Part shown: positions 56,510-64,000 of the stretch, in pieces
Layout: every line of letters begins with the position of its first letter
How positions within the stretch are numbered: position 1 is the first letter of the stretch
Origin: Hymenobacter ruricola
Lineage (GTDB): Bacteria; Bacteroidota; Bacteroidia; Cytophagales; Hymenobacteraceae
NCBI RefSeq assembly: GCF_015694525.1
Contig: NZ_JADQDM010000020.1
Coordinates: 27,206-91,205 of the forward strand
DNA: 64,000 nucleotides
Reading direction: 5' to 3'
Notes under the pieces: generated by a model
The model's database searches: none
Told to the model about the DNA's origin: nothing
Seen by the model: the letters and a program-made list of their open reading frames with translations, nothing else
Translations under genes and position numbers: made by a program

Positions 56510-56543
56510 CTGTAGAGATGCTTCTATTGCGCTCAGCATGACG
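56510..56543. repeat. Degenerate family C half copy
   Basis: TCTGTAGAGATGCTTCTATT then GCGCTCAGCATGACG. Keeps the right half of the family C pattern (AGATGCTTC ... CTCAGCATGAC) without the left arm. Confidence 0.5.
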
Positions 56544-56608
56544 TTCCTGCGTACTTGACGTTCTTGCGTACCGAAACCACCCCAAAACTGCCACCCACAA
56601 TTCCCTCC

Positions 56609-58672
56609 GTGCCCAACCCGCTGCTCACCGTTTCCAACCTCACCATTGACTTCTCCAGCCACCGCGGCGACGTGCGGGCCGTGGACAACGTGTCGTTTGA
56701 GCTGCACCGGGGCGAAACGCTGGCCATTGTGGGCGAATCTGGCTCGGGCAAATCCGTGACGTCGCTGGCGCTGCTGGGGCTGATTCCGATGCCGCCCGGC
56801 CGCATTGCCAGCGGCCAGGCCATTTTTCAGTCCGAAAAACTTGGCCAGACCGACCTGCTGAAACTCTCCGAAACTGACCTGCGCCAAGTGCGCGGCAACG
56901 ACATCGGCATGATTTTCCAGGAGCCGATGACCTCGCTGAACCCCGTGTACACCTGCGGCAGCCAGGTGGTGGAAGCCCTGCGCCTCCACACCGACCTCAC
57001 CGAAGCCGCCGCCAAGGCCCGCACCATCGAGCTATTCACCGAGGCGCAGTTGCCGCGCCCCGAAGCCATTTTCGGTAGCTACCCGCACGAAATCTCGGGC
57101 GGCCAGAAGCAGCGCGTTATGATTGCCATGGCCATGGCCTGCCGCCCGGTCCTGCTCATCGCCGACGAGCCCACCACGGCCCTCGACGTGACGGTGCAGG
57201 CCCGCATGCTGCGCCTCATCGACGACCTGCGCCGCCAGCACAACACGGCCGTCCTCTTCATCACCCACGACCTCGGCGTGGTGGCCGAAATCGCCGACCG
57301 CATTCTGGTGATGTACCGGGGCAAGGTCGTGGAACAGGGGAGGGTGCTGGATATTTTTTCAAATCCGCAACATCCGTACACAAAAGGGCTGTTGGCGTGC
57401 CGTCCGCGCCTCTCGGTGGGCAAAAAACGCCTCCCCGTGGTGGCCGATTTCATGCGGGAAGACGCCAGCGGGCAGCTTTTGGCCCAGCCCGCGCCCATGT
57501 TTCCGCTGCCAGATGAGGCACTTGCGGAATCTTCGCCCGAAGTAGAGGCCCAGCAGTTACACGATAAAATCGAAACCGCCAAAACGTTCCCCGTGGAACA
57601 TGGTATTTTGGGGGATGTTCCACGGGTGGAGTCCGGTTCCGCGCAGGCGTCAACCTCACCCCCTGACCCCCTCTCCAAAAAAGAGGGGGCACCGGTTATG
57701 CGCGATGAAGCAGCCGTTTCAGAAGAAGCTTCGGCCGCTGCTGATTCTTCAGTTTCTTCCTCTGCCCCGTCTTCGCCCCAAAATTCGGATTCGTCTGTCT
57801 CCCCCCTCTTTTTTGGAGAGGGGGGCCGGGGGGGTGAGGTTGACGCCGCGCCGCTTCTCCAGGTTCAAAACCTCCAGGTCTACTTCCCGCTCCGCAAGGG
57901 CTTCTTCCGCCGCGCCACCGATTACGTGCGGGCCGTGGACGATGTCAGCTTCACGCTCTACCCCGGCGAAACCATCGGCCTCGTGGGCGAGTCGGGCTGC
58001 GGCAAGACCACGCTGGGCCGGGCCCTGCTCCGCCTCACGGAACCAACGGCGGGCAGCATCCTGTTTGAAGGAACCGATTTGGCAAAGCTGTCGAGCGGGG
58101 ACTTGCGCCGCCGTCGGCGCGATTTGCAGCTGGTGTTTCAGGACCCCTACGCTGCCCTCAACCCGATGCTGACCGTGGGCGAGGCCATCTGGGAACCGAT
58201 GCGCGTGCACAACGTGGGCGGCACCCGCCAGCAGCAAAAGGCGAAAGTGCTGGAGCTGCTGCGCACCGTGGGGCTGCGCGACGAGCATTTCCAGCGCTAC
58301 CCGCACGAGTTCAGCGGCGGACAGCGGCAGCGCATCTGCATTGCCCGGGCGCTGGCCTTGCAGCCCAAATTGATTGTCTGCGACGAGTCGGTTTCGGCCC
58401 TCGACGTCTCGGTGCAGGCGCAGGTCCTCAACCTGCTCAACGACCTCAAACGCGAGTTCGGTATCACCTATCTGTTCATCACGCACGACCTGTCCGTGGC
58501 CCGGTTTATGAGCGACCGGCTGCTGGTCATGCACCAGGGCCGCATCGTGGAAAGCGGCCCGGCGGCGGCCATCTACGCCGCTCCCCAACACGAATACACC
58601 CAAGGCCTGCTGGCTGCCATCCCGAAGGACAGCCTGGCCGACATCGAAGCCGCCGTAGCAAGTAGGACGTAA
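56609..58672 (+). CDS. Peptide/nickel-type ABC transporter, two ATP-binding domains in one protein
   Basis: 687 residues from a GTG at 56609 (VPNPLLTVSNLTIDFSSHRG); a TTG at 56555 is the alternative and no ATG fits. First ATPase about 1-270: Walker A GESGSGKSV, signature ISGGQKQRVMIAMAMA, Walker B LLIADEPTTALD. Second about 415-687: GESGCGKTT, FSGGQRQRICIARALA, LIVCDESVSALD. This is the DppD-DppF (GsiA-like) fusion that powers uptake of oligopeptides. The linker between domains, about 290-415, is enlarged by an inverted repeat pair (separate entry). No permease or binding protein is in the window, so partners must be elsewhere. Confidence 0.9.
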   Translation: MPNPLLTVSNLTIDFSSHRGDVRAVDNVSFELHRGETLAIVGESGSGKSVTSLALLGLIPMPPGRIASGQAIFQSEKLGQTDLLKLSETDLRQVRGNDIGMIFQEPMTSLNPVYTCGSQVVEALRLHTDLTEAAAKARTIELFTEAQLPRPEAIFGSYPHEISGGQKQRVMIAMAMACRPVLLIADEPTTALDVTVQARMLRLIDDLRRQHNTAVLFITHDLGVVAEIADRILVMYRGKVVEQGRVLDIFSNPQHPYTKGLLACRPRLSVGKKRLPVVADFMREDASGQLLAQPAPMFPLPDEALAESSPEVEAQQLHDKIETAKTFPVEHGILGDVPRVESGSAQASTSPPDPLSKKEGAPVMRDEAAVSEEASAAADSSVSSSAPSSPQNSDSSVSPLFFGEGGRGGEVDAAPLLQVQNLQVYFPLRKGFFRRATDYVRAVDDVSFTLYPGETIGLVGESGCGKTTLGRALLRLTEPTAGSILFEGTDLAKLSSGDLRRRRRDLQLVFQDPYAALNPMLTVGEAIWEPMRVHNVGGTRQQQKAKVLELLRTVGLRDEHFQRYPHEFSGGQRQRICIARALALQPKLIVCDESVSALDVSVQAQVLNLLNDLKREFGITYLFITHDLSVARFMSDRLLVMHQGRIVESGPAAAIYAAPQHEYTQGLLAAIPKDSLADIEAAVASRT
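57591..57625. repeat. Small inverted repeat inside the ABC linker
   Basis: CCGTGGAACA (57591-57600) and TGTTCCACGG (57616-57625) around a 15-bp spacer, within coding sequence. It looks like a separate small hairpin next to the larger repeat pair. Confidence 0.6.
57648..57846. repeat. Inverted repeat pair inside the ABC gene (CTCACCCCCTGACC type)
   Basis: Left copy GCGTCAACCTCACCCCCTGA ... CTCTCCAAAAAAGAGGGG (57648-57689); right copy in reverse, CCCCTCTTTTTTGGAGAGGG ... GGTGAGGTTGACGC (about 57801-57846). 111 bp between. Frame and coding are kept across it. The same pyrimidine-rich pattern is one I recognise as a free-standing intergenic repeat in this phylum. Confidence 0.8.
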
Positions 58673-58689
58673 TTCCGCGCCGTACCTCC

Positions 58690-58780
58690 TGTAGCGCGGA
58701 CTTTGTAGTCCGCGTCCCCAGCGGATACCCGAACGACTGCCAAGCTGCGCGGGGACGCGGACTACAAAGTCCGCGCTACA
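58690..58780. repeat. Palindromic repeat, family A (TTTGTAG subtype)
   Basis: TGTAGCGCGGACTTTGTAGT at the left mirrors ACTACAAAGTCCGCGCTACA at the right. The spacer contains CGAACGACTGCCAAGCTGCG, shared with the copy at 39144. 17 bp after the ABC stop. Confidence 0.9.
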
Positions 58781-59014
58781 TCCCGGCCAGCCCTCCTACC
58801 TTGCGCTACCAGACGCTACTCAAACAGCGCTGACGAAGCTCCAGATTCTGGCGGCTACTGCGTCAATCCCAACCCCGCGCGGACTCGCAGAGCCCGCACT
58901 ATAACCTCCCGGCCCGGCCCGCGTTTCATAAAGCGGCGCGGCCCAGCCAGCCAATCCATTTCCGCTCTCGCCGCCTGCGACCAATCAACTTTTCGGCGGC
59001 CACTTTTACCCCAA
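58781..59014. other. Rest of the ABC-rnr gap
   Basis: The 342-bp gap 58673-59014 holds the family A copy, then a degenerate half copy (CGCGGACTCGCAGAGCCCGC, about 58878-58897) and otherwise nothing recognisable. No clear -7 element precedes rnr. Confidence 0.5.
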
Positions 59015-61510
59015 ATGAATACCCCCGAAAACTCCCGGGCTCCCCGCGCCAAGCGCGAAAAGCCCGAACCCGCGGCCATCACCCAGGACCAAGTCCTGCG
59101 CGTCTTCGCCGACAACCCCACAAAGGTGATGGCCTACCGCCAGCTCTCGCGCCGCCTCGGCGTCACCACCAAGGGCCAGCGCGAAGAGATATTTGCCCAC
59201 ATCAAGGTGCTGCGCAAAAACGGCCTCATTACGCTGCTCCAAAACGACGAATACCGCCTCGCCGATACCGACGCCGTGGCGGCGGCTTTGATGCCGTCCA
59301 GCGCCAAAAAAGGCGGTAAGAAAGGCGAGTCGGCCGTGGCCCCGCCGCGCAACTTGTCGGTGCAGGCCCAGTTCGGCCAGGACCCCATTGTGCACCGCCG
59401 CCGCTCGGCCGGCTTCGACTACGTGGACGGCGACGACCGCCCCGACCGGGCCCCCTCGAACACCATCATCGGCACTGTCGATTTGGCCACGCCCAGCTTC
59501 GCCTTCGTGGTGCCGGAGGGTACCGACAACGGCGACGACATCCGGGTCTTCACCGACCAACTCAAGTTTGCGCTGCAGGGCGACGTGGTGCGGGTGCGCT
59601 TGCGTAACGGCTCGCGCGACGGCCGGCCGATGGGCGACGTGGTAGAAGTCCTCAAGCGGGTGCGTCCCGAAATCGTGGGGCAGCTCCAGGTGCAGGGCAC
59701 GCTCGGCTTCGTGAAGGCCGACAACCGCAAGGTGTATTTCGACGTGTTCGTGCCGCCGCATTTGCTGCACGATGCCCGCACCGGCGACAAGGTGCTGGTC
59801 CGCATCAACGAGTTCCCGACCGACAACCACCGGCAGCCGGTGGGCGAGGTGGTGCGCAACTTCGGGCAGGCCGGCGGCAACGAAGCCGAAATAAACGCCA
59901 TCATGGCCGAGTTCGGTTTGCCCTTCGAATTCCCCTCCGAAGTGGAGGAAGAATCGGAAGGCATCAGCGAGGTGATTGAGCAGGACGAAATAGCCCGCCG
60001 CCGCGACTTCCGCAACATCGCCACCTTCACCATCGACCCCGCCGACGCCAAGGATTTTGACGATGCCCTCAGCATCCGGCAGCTCGAAAACGGGCACTGG
60101 GAAGTAGGCGTCCACATCGCCGATGTGACCCACTACGTTCGCCCCGGCACCGAGCTGGAGCGCGAGGGCAAGCACCGCGCCACCTCGGTTTACCTCGTCG
60201 ACCGCGTGATTCCGATGCTGCCCGAGCGCCTCTCCAACGGCCTCTGCTCCCTGCGGCCCAACGAGGACAAGCTGACTTTCTCGGCCGTGTTCGAGCTCGA
60301 TGAAAACGGCAAGCTCTACGAGTCGTGGTTTGGCAAAACCATCATTCACTCCGACCGCCGCTTCAGCTACGAGGAGGCGCAGGAGCGCATCGAAAGCAAG
60401 GAGGGCGACTACGCCGTGGAGATAAATGTGCTCAACGACATGGCGCATAAAATCTGCGCCCAGCGTTTCAAGCAGGGTGCCATCACCTTCGAAACCCAGG
60501 AGGTGAAGTTCCGCTTGGACGAAAATGGCAAGCCGCTCGGCGTGTATGTGAAGGAGCGCAAGGACGCGCACAAGATGATTGAGGAGTTCATGCTGCTGGC
60601 CAACCGCAAGGTGGCCGAGTTCGTGTTCAACCTTAAAAAGACCAAGCCGCGCTTCACCATGGTGTACCGCGTGCACGAAGCCCCCGAGCCCGAGCGCCTG
60701 CAAACCTTCGCCCTCTTCGCCCAGAAATTCGGCTACAAGCTGAAGCTCGACAACCCGAAAAAAATCAGCACCGAGCTCAACAACCTCAGTTCCGAGGTGG
60801 TGGGCAAGCCCGAGCAAAACGTGCTGCAAGGGCTGGCCATCCGGACCATGGCCAAGGCCATCTACACCACCGAGCCGCTCGGCCACTTCGGCCTGGCCTT
60901 CGACCACTACTCACACTTCACCTCGCCCATCCGCCGCTACCCCGACATGATGGCCCACCGCCTGCTCGAGCACTACCTCGAAGGCGGCAAGAACGTGCCG
61001 GCCGAGCCCGTGGAAGAAGAGTGCAAGCACTCCTCGGCCCGCGAAAAACTCGCCGCCAACGCCGAGCGCGCCAGCATCAAATTCAAGCAGGTCGAGTTCA
61101 TGGTCGATGAAATCGGCAACACGTTCAAAGGCGTGGTGTCGGGTCTCACGGAGCGCGGCATGTACATCGAAATCGAGGAGAACAAGTGCGAAGGCATGGT
61201 GCGCCTCTCCGATATTCCCGGCGATGAATTCGAACTCGACAAGGACAACTACCGCATCGTAGGCCGCCGCACAAAGCGCATCATCCAGTTCGGCGACGTG
61301 ATGGAAGTAGTGGTAAAATCCGCCAACCTGCTCGACCGCACCATCGACTTCGAGCTGGTCGATGACCGTCCCGACTACGTGAAAAAGCGCGAAGCCGAGG
61401 AGCGCCGCACCCGTGGCGGCGGAGCCCCCCGCGGCTACCGCGACTACGACAAGGGCGGCAAAGGTGGCGGCATGGCGAAGGGTGCCCACAAGGGCAACAA
61501 GCGCCGGTAG
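59015..61510 (+). CDS. rnr: Ribonuclease R
   Basis: 831 residues. N-terminal helix-turn-helix (DNPTKVMAYRQLSRRLGVTTKGQREEIFAHI) and cold-shock domains (GTVDLATPSFAFVVPEG ... GTLGFVKADNRKVYFDVFV). RNB catalytic domain at about 330-660 with TIDPADAKDFDDALSIRQ, HIADVTHYV, SNGLCSLRPNEDKLTFS and HFTSPIRRYPDMMAHR. S1 domain at about 710-790 (FKGVVSGLTERGMYIEIEE). A basic Gly/Lys/Arg-rich tail follows (GGAPRGYRDYDKGGKGGG). A 3'-5' exoribonuclease that degrades structured RNA and helps rRNA and tmRNA quality control. Ends with a repeat and terminator. Confidence 0.96.
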   Translation: MNTPENSRAPRAKREKPEPAAITQDQVLRVFADNPTKVMAYRQLSRRLGVTTKGQREEIFAHIKVLRKNGLITLLQNDEYRLADTDAVAAALMPSSAKKGGKKGESAVAPPRNLSVQAQFGQDPIVHRRRSAGFDYVDGDDRPDRAPSNTIIGTVDLATPSFAFVVPEGTDNGDDIRVFTDQLKFALQGDVVRVRLRNGSRDGRPMGDVVEVLKRVRPEIVGQLQVQGTLGFVKADNRKVYFDVFVPPHLLHDARTGDKVLVRINEFPTDNHRQPVGEVVRNFGQAGGNEAEINAIMAEFGLPFEFPSEVEEESEGISEVIEQDEIARRRDFRNIATFTIDPADAKDFDDALSIRQLENGHWEVGVHIADVTHYVRPGTELEREGKHRATSVYLVDRVIPMLPERLSNGLCSLRPNEDKLTFSAVFELDENGKLYESWFGKTIIHSDRRFSYEEAQERIESKEGDYAVEINVLNDMAHKICAQRFKQGAITFETQEVKFRLDENGKPLGVYVKERKDAHKMIEEFMLLANRKVAEFVFNLKKTKPRFTMVYRVHEAPEPERLQTFALFAQKFGYKLKLDNPKKISTELNNLSSEVVGKPEQNVLQGLAIRTMAKAIYTTEPLGHFGLAFDHYSHFTSPIRRYPDMMAHRLLEHYLEGGKNVPAEPVEEECKHSSAREKLAANAERASIKFKQVEFMVDEIGNTFKGVVSGLTERGMYIEIEENKCEGMVRLSDIPGDEFELDKDNYRIVGRRTKRIIQFGDVMEVVVKSANLLDRTIDFELVDDRPDYVKKREAEERRTRGGGAPRGYRDYDKGGKGGGMAKGAHKGNKRR

Positions 61511-61517
61511 CCATCGC

Positions 61518-61563
61518 CTGTCATTGCGAGTGGAGCGCAGCGCAACGCGGCAATCCGTCCTCC
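61518..61563. repeat. Repeat, family D
   Basis: CTGTCATTGCGAGTGGAGCG through CGGCAATCCGTCCTC; reverse orientation to the copy at 47521. Lies 7 bp after the rnr stop, before the terminator. Confidence 0.75.
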
Positions 61564-61589
61564 CAATGCGACCAACCTTGAAAAGTGAC

Positions 61590-61623
61590 AAAGCCCCGGC
61601 TCTACCCAGAGTTGGGGCTTTTT
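61590..61623 (+). terminator. Rho-independent terminator after rnr
   Basis: AAAGCCCCGGCTCT pairs with AGAGTTGGGGCTTT, followed by TTT. Confidence 0.85.
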
Positions 61624-61628
61624 AGTCA

Positions 61629-61636
61629 TACGTTTG
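61629..61636 (+). promoter_or_regulatory. Promoter -7 element
   Basis: TACGTTTG fits TAnnTTTG, 25 bp before the ATG at 61662. Confidence 0.5.
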
Positions 61637-61661
61637 CTGGCACCTTATTCCTCTTTCAGTT

Positions 61662-61967
61662 ATGCCGTCCCGAGAAGAAAAACAACGCCGCAAGGCTATC
61701 CAAAGTGAGCTGCGACAGAAAGCCGACGCTGAGAAACTCGCGGCGCTACCAATGCCAAAAGAGAAGCTTCAGGCCTTTTTCGATTACCTCGACCAGCAAC
61801 TAGAGGAGCACGGCTGCGACGATACATTGCGCTTCACCCAAGAATTCGCCGCCAGCCACAACCTCCCGTTTGAACCCATAAAGCAATGGCTTGGCGACTT
61901 TGGCGGCTACTGTGACTGCGAAGCTTTGGCGAACGTGGAGGAGAAGTACGAGGGCTTGTTGCGATAA
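61662..61967 (+). CDS. DUF2695-domain protein
   Basis: 101 residues. Basic N-terminus (SREEKQRRKAIQSELRQKAD), then the DUF2695 pattern: KLQAFFDYLDQQLEEHGCDDTLRFTQEFA and IKQWLGDFGGYCDCEALANVEEKY, including the GGYCDCE motif with two cysteines. Small cytosolic family of unknown function. Supported by a promoter-like element 25 bp upstream. Confidence 0.8.
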   Translation: MPSREEKQRRKAIQSELRQKADAEKLAALPMPKEKLQAFFDYLDQQLEEHGCDDTLRFTQEFAASHNLPFEPIKQWLGDFGGYCDCEALANVEEKYEGLLR

Positions 61968-62014
61968 CCTAGGCTCGTCTGGTTGGGTTGTCGCAGTTCA
62001 AGGCTGCTCGCTTT

Positions 62015-62061
62015 GAGAGGAAGGATTGCCGCGTTCCGCTACGCTTCACTCGCAATGACAG
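62015..62061. repeat. Repeat, family D
   Basis: GAGAGGAAGGATTGCCGCGT to CACTCGCAATGACAG. Same orientation as 47521. Lies 24 bp before the prenyl synthase ATG. Confidence 0.75.
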
Positions 62062-62085
62062 ATGCCCCCGTTCTTTGCACCACCT

Positions 62086-63057
62086 ATGACCCCAGCCGAC
62101 TTCCCCGCTAACATCACCGCCGCCCTGGCGCAGCTCAGCTACGGCGAGCAGCCCGACACACTCTACGCCCCCATTCGCTACATCATGGGGCTTGGCGGCA
62201 AGCGCATCCGGCCGCTGCTCACGCTGCTCGGCGCCCACCTCTTCACCGACGACCTCAGCGGCATCCTCAAGCCCGCCCTGGCCACCGAAGTATTCCACAA
62301 CTTCACCCTCCTCCACGACGACCTGATGGACCAGGCGCCCCTGCGCCGCGGCCAGGCCACTGTGCACGAAAAGTGGAACCCCAACGTCGCCATCCTCTCC
62401 GGCGACGTGATGCTGGTGCGGGCCTACGAGCTGTTCCTGGACGTGCCCCCCGCGCTGCTCCCGCGCATCCTCGCCCGCTTCAGCCAGACGGCTGCCGAGG
62501 TCTGCGAGGGCCAGCAGTGGGACATGAATTTCGAAACCGAATCCCAGGTCAGCATTGCCCAATACCTGGACATGATTCGCCTGAAAACGGCCGTCCTCCT
62601 CGGCTTCTGCCTGGAGTTGGGCGCCCGCCTAGCTGGCGCTTCGGAAGACGATGCCGAGCACCTGCGCCAGTTTGGCACCGACATTGGCCTAGCCTTCCAG
62701 CTGCGCGACGACCTGCTTGACGTATATGGCGACGCCGCTACCTTCGGCAAGCGCGTGGGTGGCGACATCATCTCCGACAAGAAGACTTTCCTGCTGCTCT
62801 CCGCCCAGACCCAGGCCAGCCCCGCCCAGCAAGCCATCCTAGCCCTGCACATTGGCCAGCCCGTGGTCGATGCCGAGGCCAAAGTGGCCGCCGTGCGCGC
62901 CATCTACGACGAGCTCGAAATTCGCTCCCAGACGGAAGCTCTCATCAACTCCTACTTCCAGGATGCGCTGCAGCACTTGGAGCGCGTAGCGGCGCTAAAT
63001 GAGCGCAAGCAGCCCCTGCATCAGCTTGCGCTCCAACTCATGGACCGCGAAAACTAA
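62086..63057 (+). CDS. Polyprenyl (isoprenyl) diphosphate synthase
   Basis: 323 residues from the ATG at 62086 (MTPADFPANITAAL); an ATG at 62062 would start at the edge of a repeat. First aspartate-rich motif LLHDDLMDQAPLRRG, second AFQLRDDLLDVYGD, plus GGKRIRPLLTLLGA near residue 40 and GGDIISDKKTFLLL. A trans-prenyltransferase that extends allylic diphosphates with isopentenyl diphosphate for quinone, carotenoid or undecaprenyl synthesis. The chain length cannot be set from the sequence alone. The rhomboid gene starts within 10 bp, so they share a transcript. Confidence 0.92.
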   Translation: MTPADFPANITAALAQLSYGEQPDTLYAPIRYIMGLGGKRIRPLLTLLGAHLFTDDLSGILKPALATEVFHNFTLLHDDLMDQAPLRRGQATVHEKWNPNVAILSGDVMLVRAYELFLDVPPALLPRILARFSQTAAEVCEGQQWDMNFETESQVSIAQYLDMIRLKTAVLLGFCLELGARLAGASEDDAEHLRQFGTDIGLAFQLRDDLLDVYGDAATFGKRVGGDIISDKKTFLLLSAQTQASPAQQAILALHIGQPVVDAEAKVAAVRAIYDELEIRSQTEALINSYFQDALQHLERVAALNERKQPLHQLALQLMDREN

Positions 63058-63063
63058 TTGCCC

Positions 63064-63732
63064 GTGTTCAATCCCATCCTTATACTCGTCGGCCTCACGG
63101 TCCTCGTTTCCGCCTACGCTTGGTCCAATCACGAGCTCATGGAGTCGTGGATACTGCGGCCCTACCGCATAGCCCGCGACCACAGCCAGTGGTACCGCTT
63201 CCTCACCTCCGGCTTCCTGCACGCCGATTGGGGCCACCTCTTCTTCAACATGATTGCCTTTTATTCCTTCGGAGGCCTCGTGCTGTCGGTGCTGGCCAAT
63301 GGCACCGGCGCGCCCGGCCTCGACGGTTTCGGCGGCATTGGTGGCATCTGGCGCTTTCTGCTGCTATACCTGGGCGGCATCATTGTCTCGGACATTCCCA
63401 CCTATTTCCGCCACCGCGACGACCGCAGCTATGGCAGCCTGGGTGCTTCGGGCGGCGTGGCCTCCGTGCTCTTTGCCGGAGTAGTCTTCGCGCCGCTCAA
63501 CAAAATCTACCTGATGTTTTTGCCTCCCCAGCTGGGCATTCCTGGGTTCATCTTTGGTTTCCTGTATCTGGCTTATTCCTACTACCAAGGCCGCCGGCAA
63601 GGCGACAACATCAACCACGACGCTCATTTCTACGGCGCGCTCTACGGCGTAGTCCTCACGCTCATATTCATGCCCCAGGCAGGTATCGAATTTGCACGGC
63701 AAATAAGCACATTCTTGAAGACAATTATTTGA
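63064..63732 (+). CDS. Rhomboid-family intramembrane serine protease
   Basis: 222 residues from the GTG at 63064 (VFNPILILVGLTV); a TTG at 63058, right after the previous stop, is the alternative. Six membrane helices. Active-site parts: HLFFNMIAFYSFGG (HxxxN of the oxyanion region), GASGGVASVLF with the nucleophile Ser, and NHDAHFYGALYGVVLT with the catalytic His. Cleaves transmembrane segments of membrane proteins. Directly follows the prenyl synthase gene with a gap of 0 or 6 bp. Confidence 0.9.
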   Translation: MFNPILILVGLTVLVSAYAWSNHELMESWILRPYRIARDHSQWYRFLTSGFLHADWGHLFFNMIAFYSFGGLVLSVLANGTGAPGLDGFGGIGGIWRFLLLYLGGIIVSDIPTYFRHRDDRSYGSLGASGGVASVLFAGVVFAPLNKIYLMFLPPQLGIPGFIFGFLYLAYSYYQGRRQGDNINHDAHFYGALYGVVLTLIFMPQAGIEFARQISTFLKTII

Positions 63733-63832
63733 CAATCAACAATATATAATCGTTATAAGTACTTCTTTTAATCTATTTGGGAAGCCTTGCGTAAGCGGAA
63801 GCAAATCCATCTTTCACTTTCCTTCCTTTCTC

Positions 63833-64000
63833 ATGAATACCCTTCGTCACTTCGTTTCTCGTTTGCCCATTACAGCTCTACTGCTTCCTCTGATGATGCT
63901 GGCCTCGTCGTGCCGCCGCTTCAACGCGGACGGTAGTCTTGCTCCTTGGGGCGTTTTGTTGGCCATTCTTGACATTTGGGCCTTGGTCAATATTTTCGGC
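63833..64000 (+). CDS. Small lipoprotein-like membrane protein (3' truncated by window end)
   Basis: 56 codons are visible. MNTLRHFVSRLPITALLLPLMMLASSC is a lipoprotein signal with lipobox LASSC, followed by RRFNADGSLAPWGVLLAILDIWALVNIFG, a second hydrophobic helix that continues past the window. The AT-rich 100 bp upstream would suit a promoter. Function unknown. Confidence 0.65.
   Translation, partial: MNTLRHFVSRLPITALLLPLMMLASSCRRFNADGSLAPWGVLLAILDIWALVNIFG

Noticed and set aside
57591..57625. CCGTGGAACA/TGTTCCACGG as a second parS site
   Set aside because: The half sites TGTTCCACG are turned outward and separated by 15 bp, not joined as TGTTCCACGTGGAACA, and they lie in a coding linker.
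59006..60907. 633-codon minus-strand frame opposite rnr
   Set aside because: Antisense to a complete, conserved ribonuclease R; no motif of its own.
1..64000. tRNA, rRNA, CRISPR arrays, transposases, integrases
   Set aside because: None was recognised by eye on either strand. I cannot run a covariance-model search, so a degenerate tRNA or a small RNA may have been missed.

Overview
The window looks like chromosomal DNA of a high-GC member of the Bacteroidota, most like a Hymenobacter-type Cytophagales bacterium. The evidence is: type IX secretion (T9SS) sorting domains on secreted proteins, a PorP/SprF protein and GldJ, promoter-like TAnnTTTG elements, few Shine-Dalgarno-like starts, DUF4175, DUF4382, AsmA and Crp/Fnr proteins of the usual Bacteroidota form, and third codon positions rich in G and C. 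I saw no tRNA, rRNA, CRISPR array, transposase or integrase.

Layout. 1-4,045: end of one T9SS cargo gene, a second large T9SS cargo, and an outer-membrane beta-barrel protein. 4,215-8,228: a divergent signalling locus with a VWA (YfbK-like) protein on the minus strand facing an ECF sigma factor and a membrane anti-sigma factor fused to a TonB C-terminal domain. 8,306-17,160: housekeeping and accessory enzymes (alpha/beta hydrolase, dodecin, fumC, a flavin monooxygenase divergent from a Crp/Fnr regulator, two DinB proteins, GNAT, dgkA, thioredoxin). 17,247-25,394: DUF4382 lipoprotein, AsmA, then OmpA, PorP/SprF and GldJ. 25,562-28,772: a two-gene secreted-protein operon whose first gene has a 13-G tract across its start. 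28,856-37,081: comF, xth, DUF4175, an anti-sigma kinase, ybeY, an arginyltransferase-like gene. 37,100-44,110: a parS-like site, mnmG, a three-gene overlapping cluster, and a gene-free DnaA-box-rich region that I read as oriC. 44,242-55,448: pit, glyS, an RND/MMPL exporter, ileS and two tandem lspA genes. 55,496-64,000: a small accessory patch, a double-ATPase peptide ABC gene, rnr, a prenyl synthase, a rhomboid protease and a truncated last gene.

Most striking points. (i) The VWA protein begins with a SusC-like amino end (carboxypeptidase-regulatory domain, TonB-box-like EVTVTA, plug-like RGRVAGVQL) but has no barrel, and it lies opposite an anti-sigma factor that ends in a TonB domain; this suggests an undescribed trans-envelope signalling circuit. 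(ii) oriC and parS candidates lie about 5 kb apart. (iii) ileS carries both a roughly 500-bp AT-rich mosaic segment in its editing-domain region and an in-frame 90-bp palindromic repeat; the ABC gene carries another in-frame inverted repeat pair. (iv) Several families of short palindromic repeats sit directly behind stop codons and in two cases supply the stop codon. (v) A poly-G tract may phase-vary a secreted zincin-like protein that itself has lost the first zinc-binding histidine.
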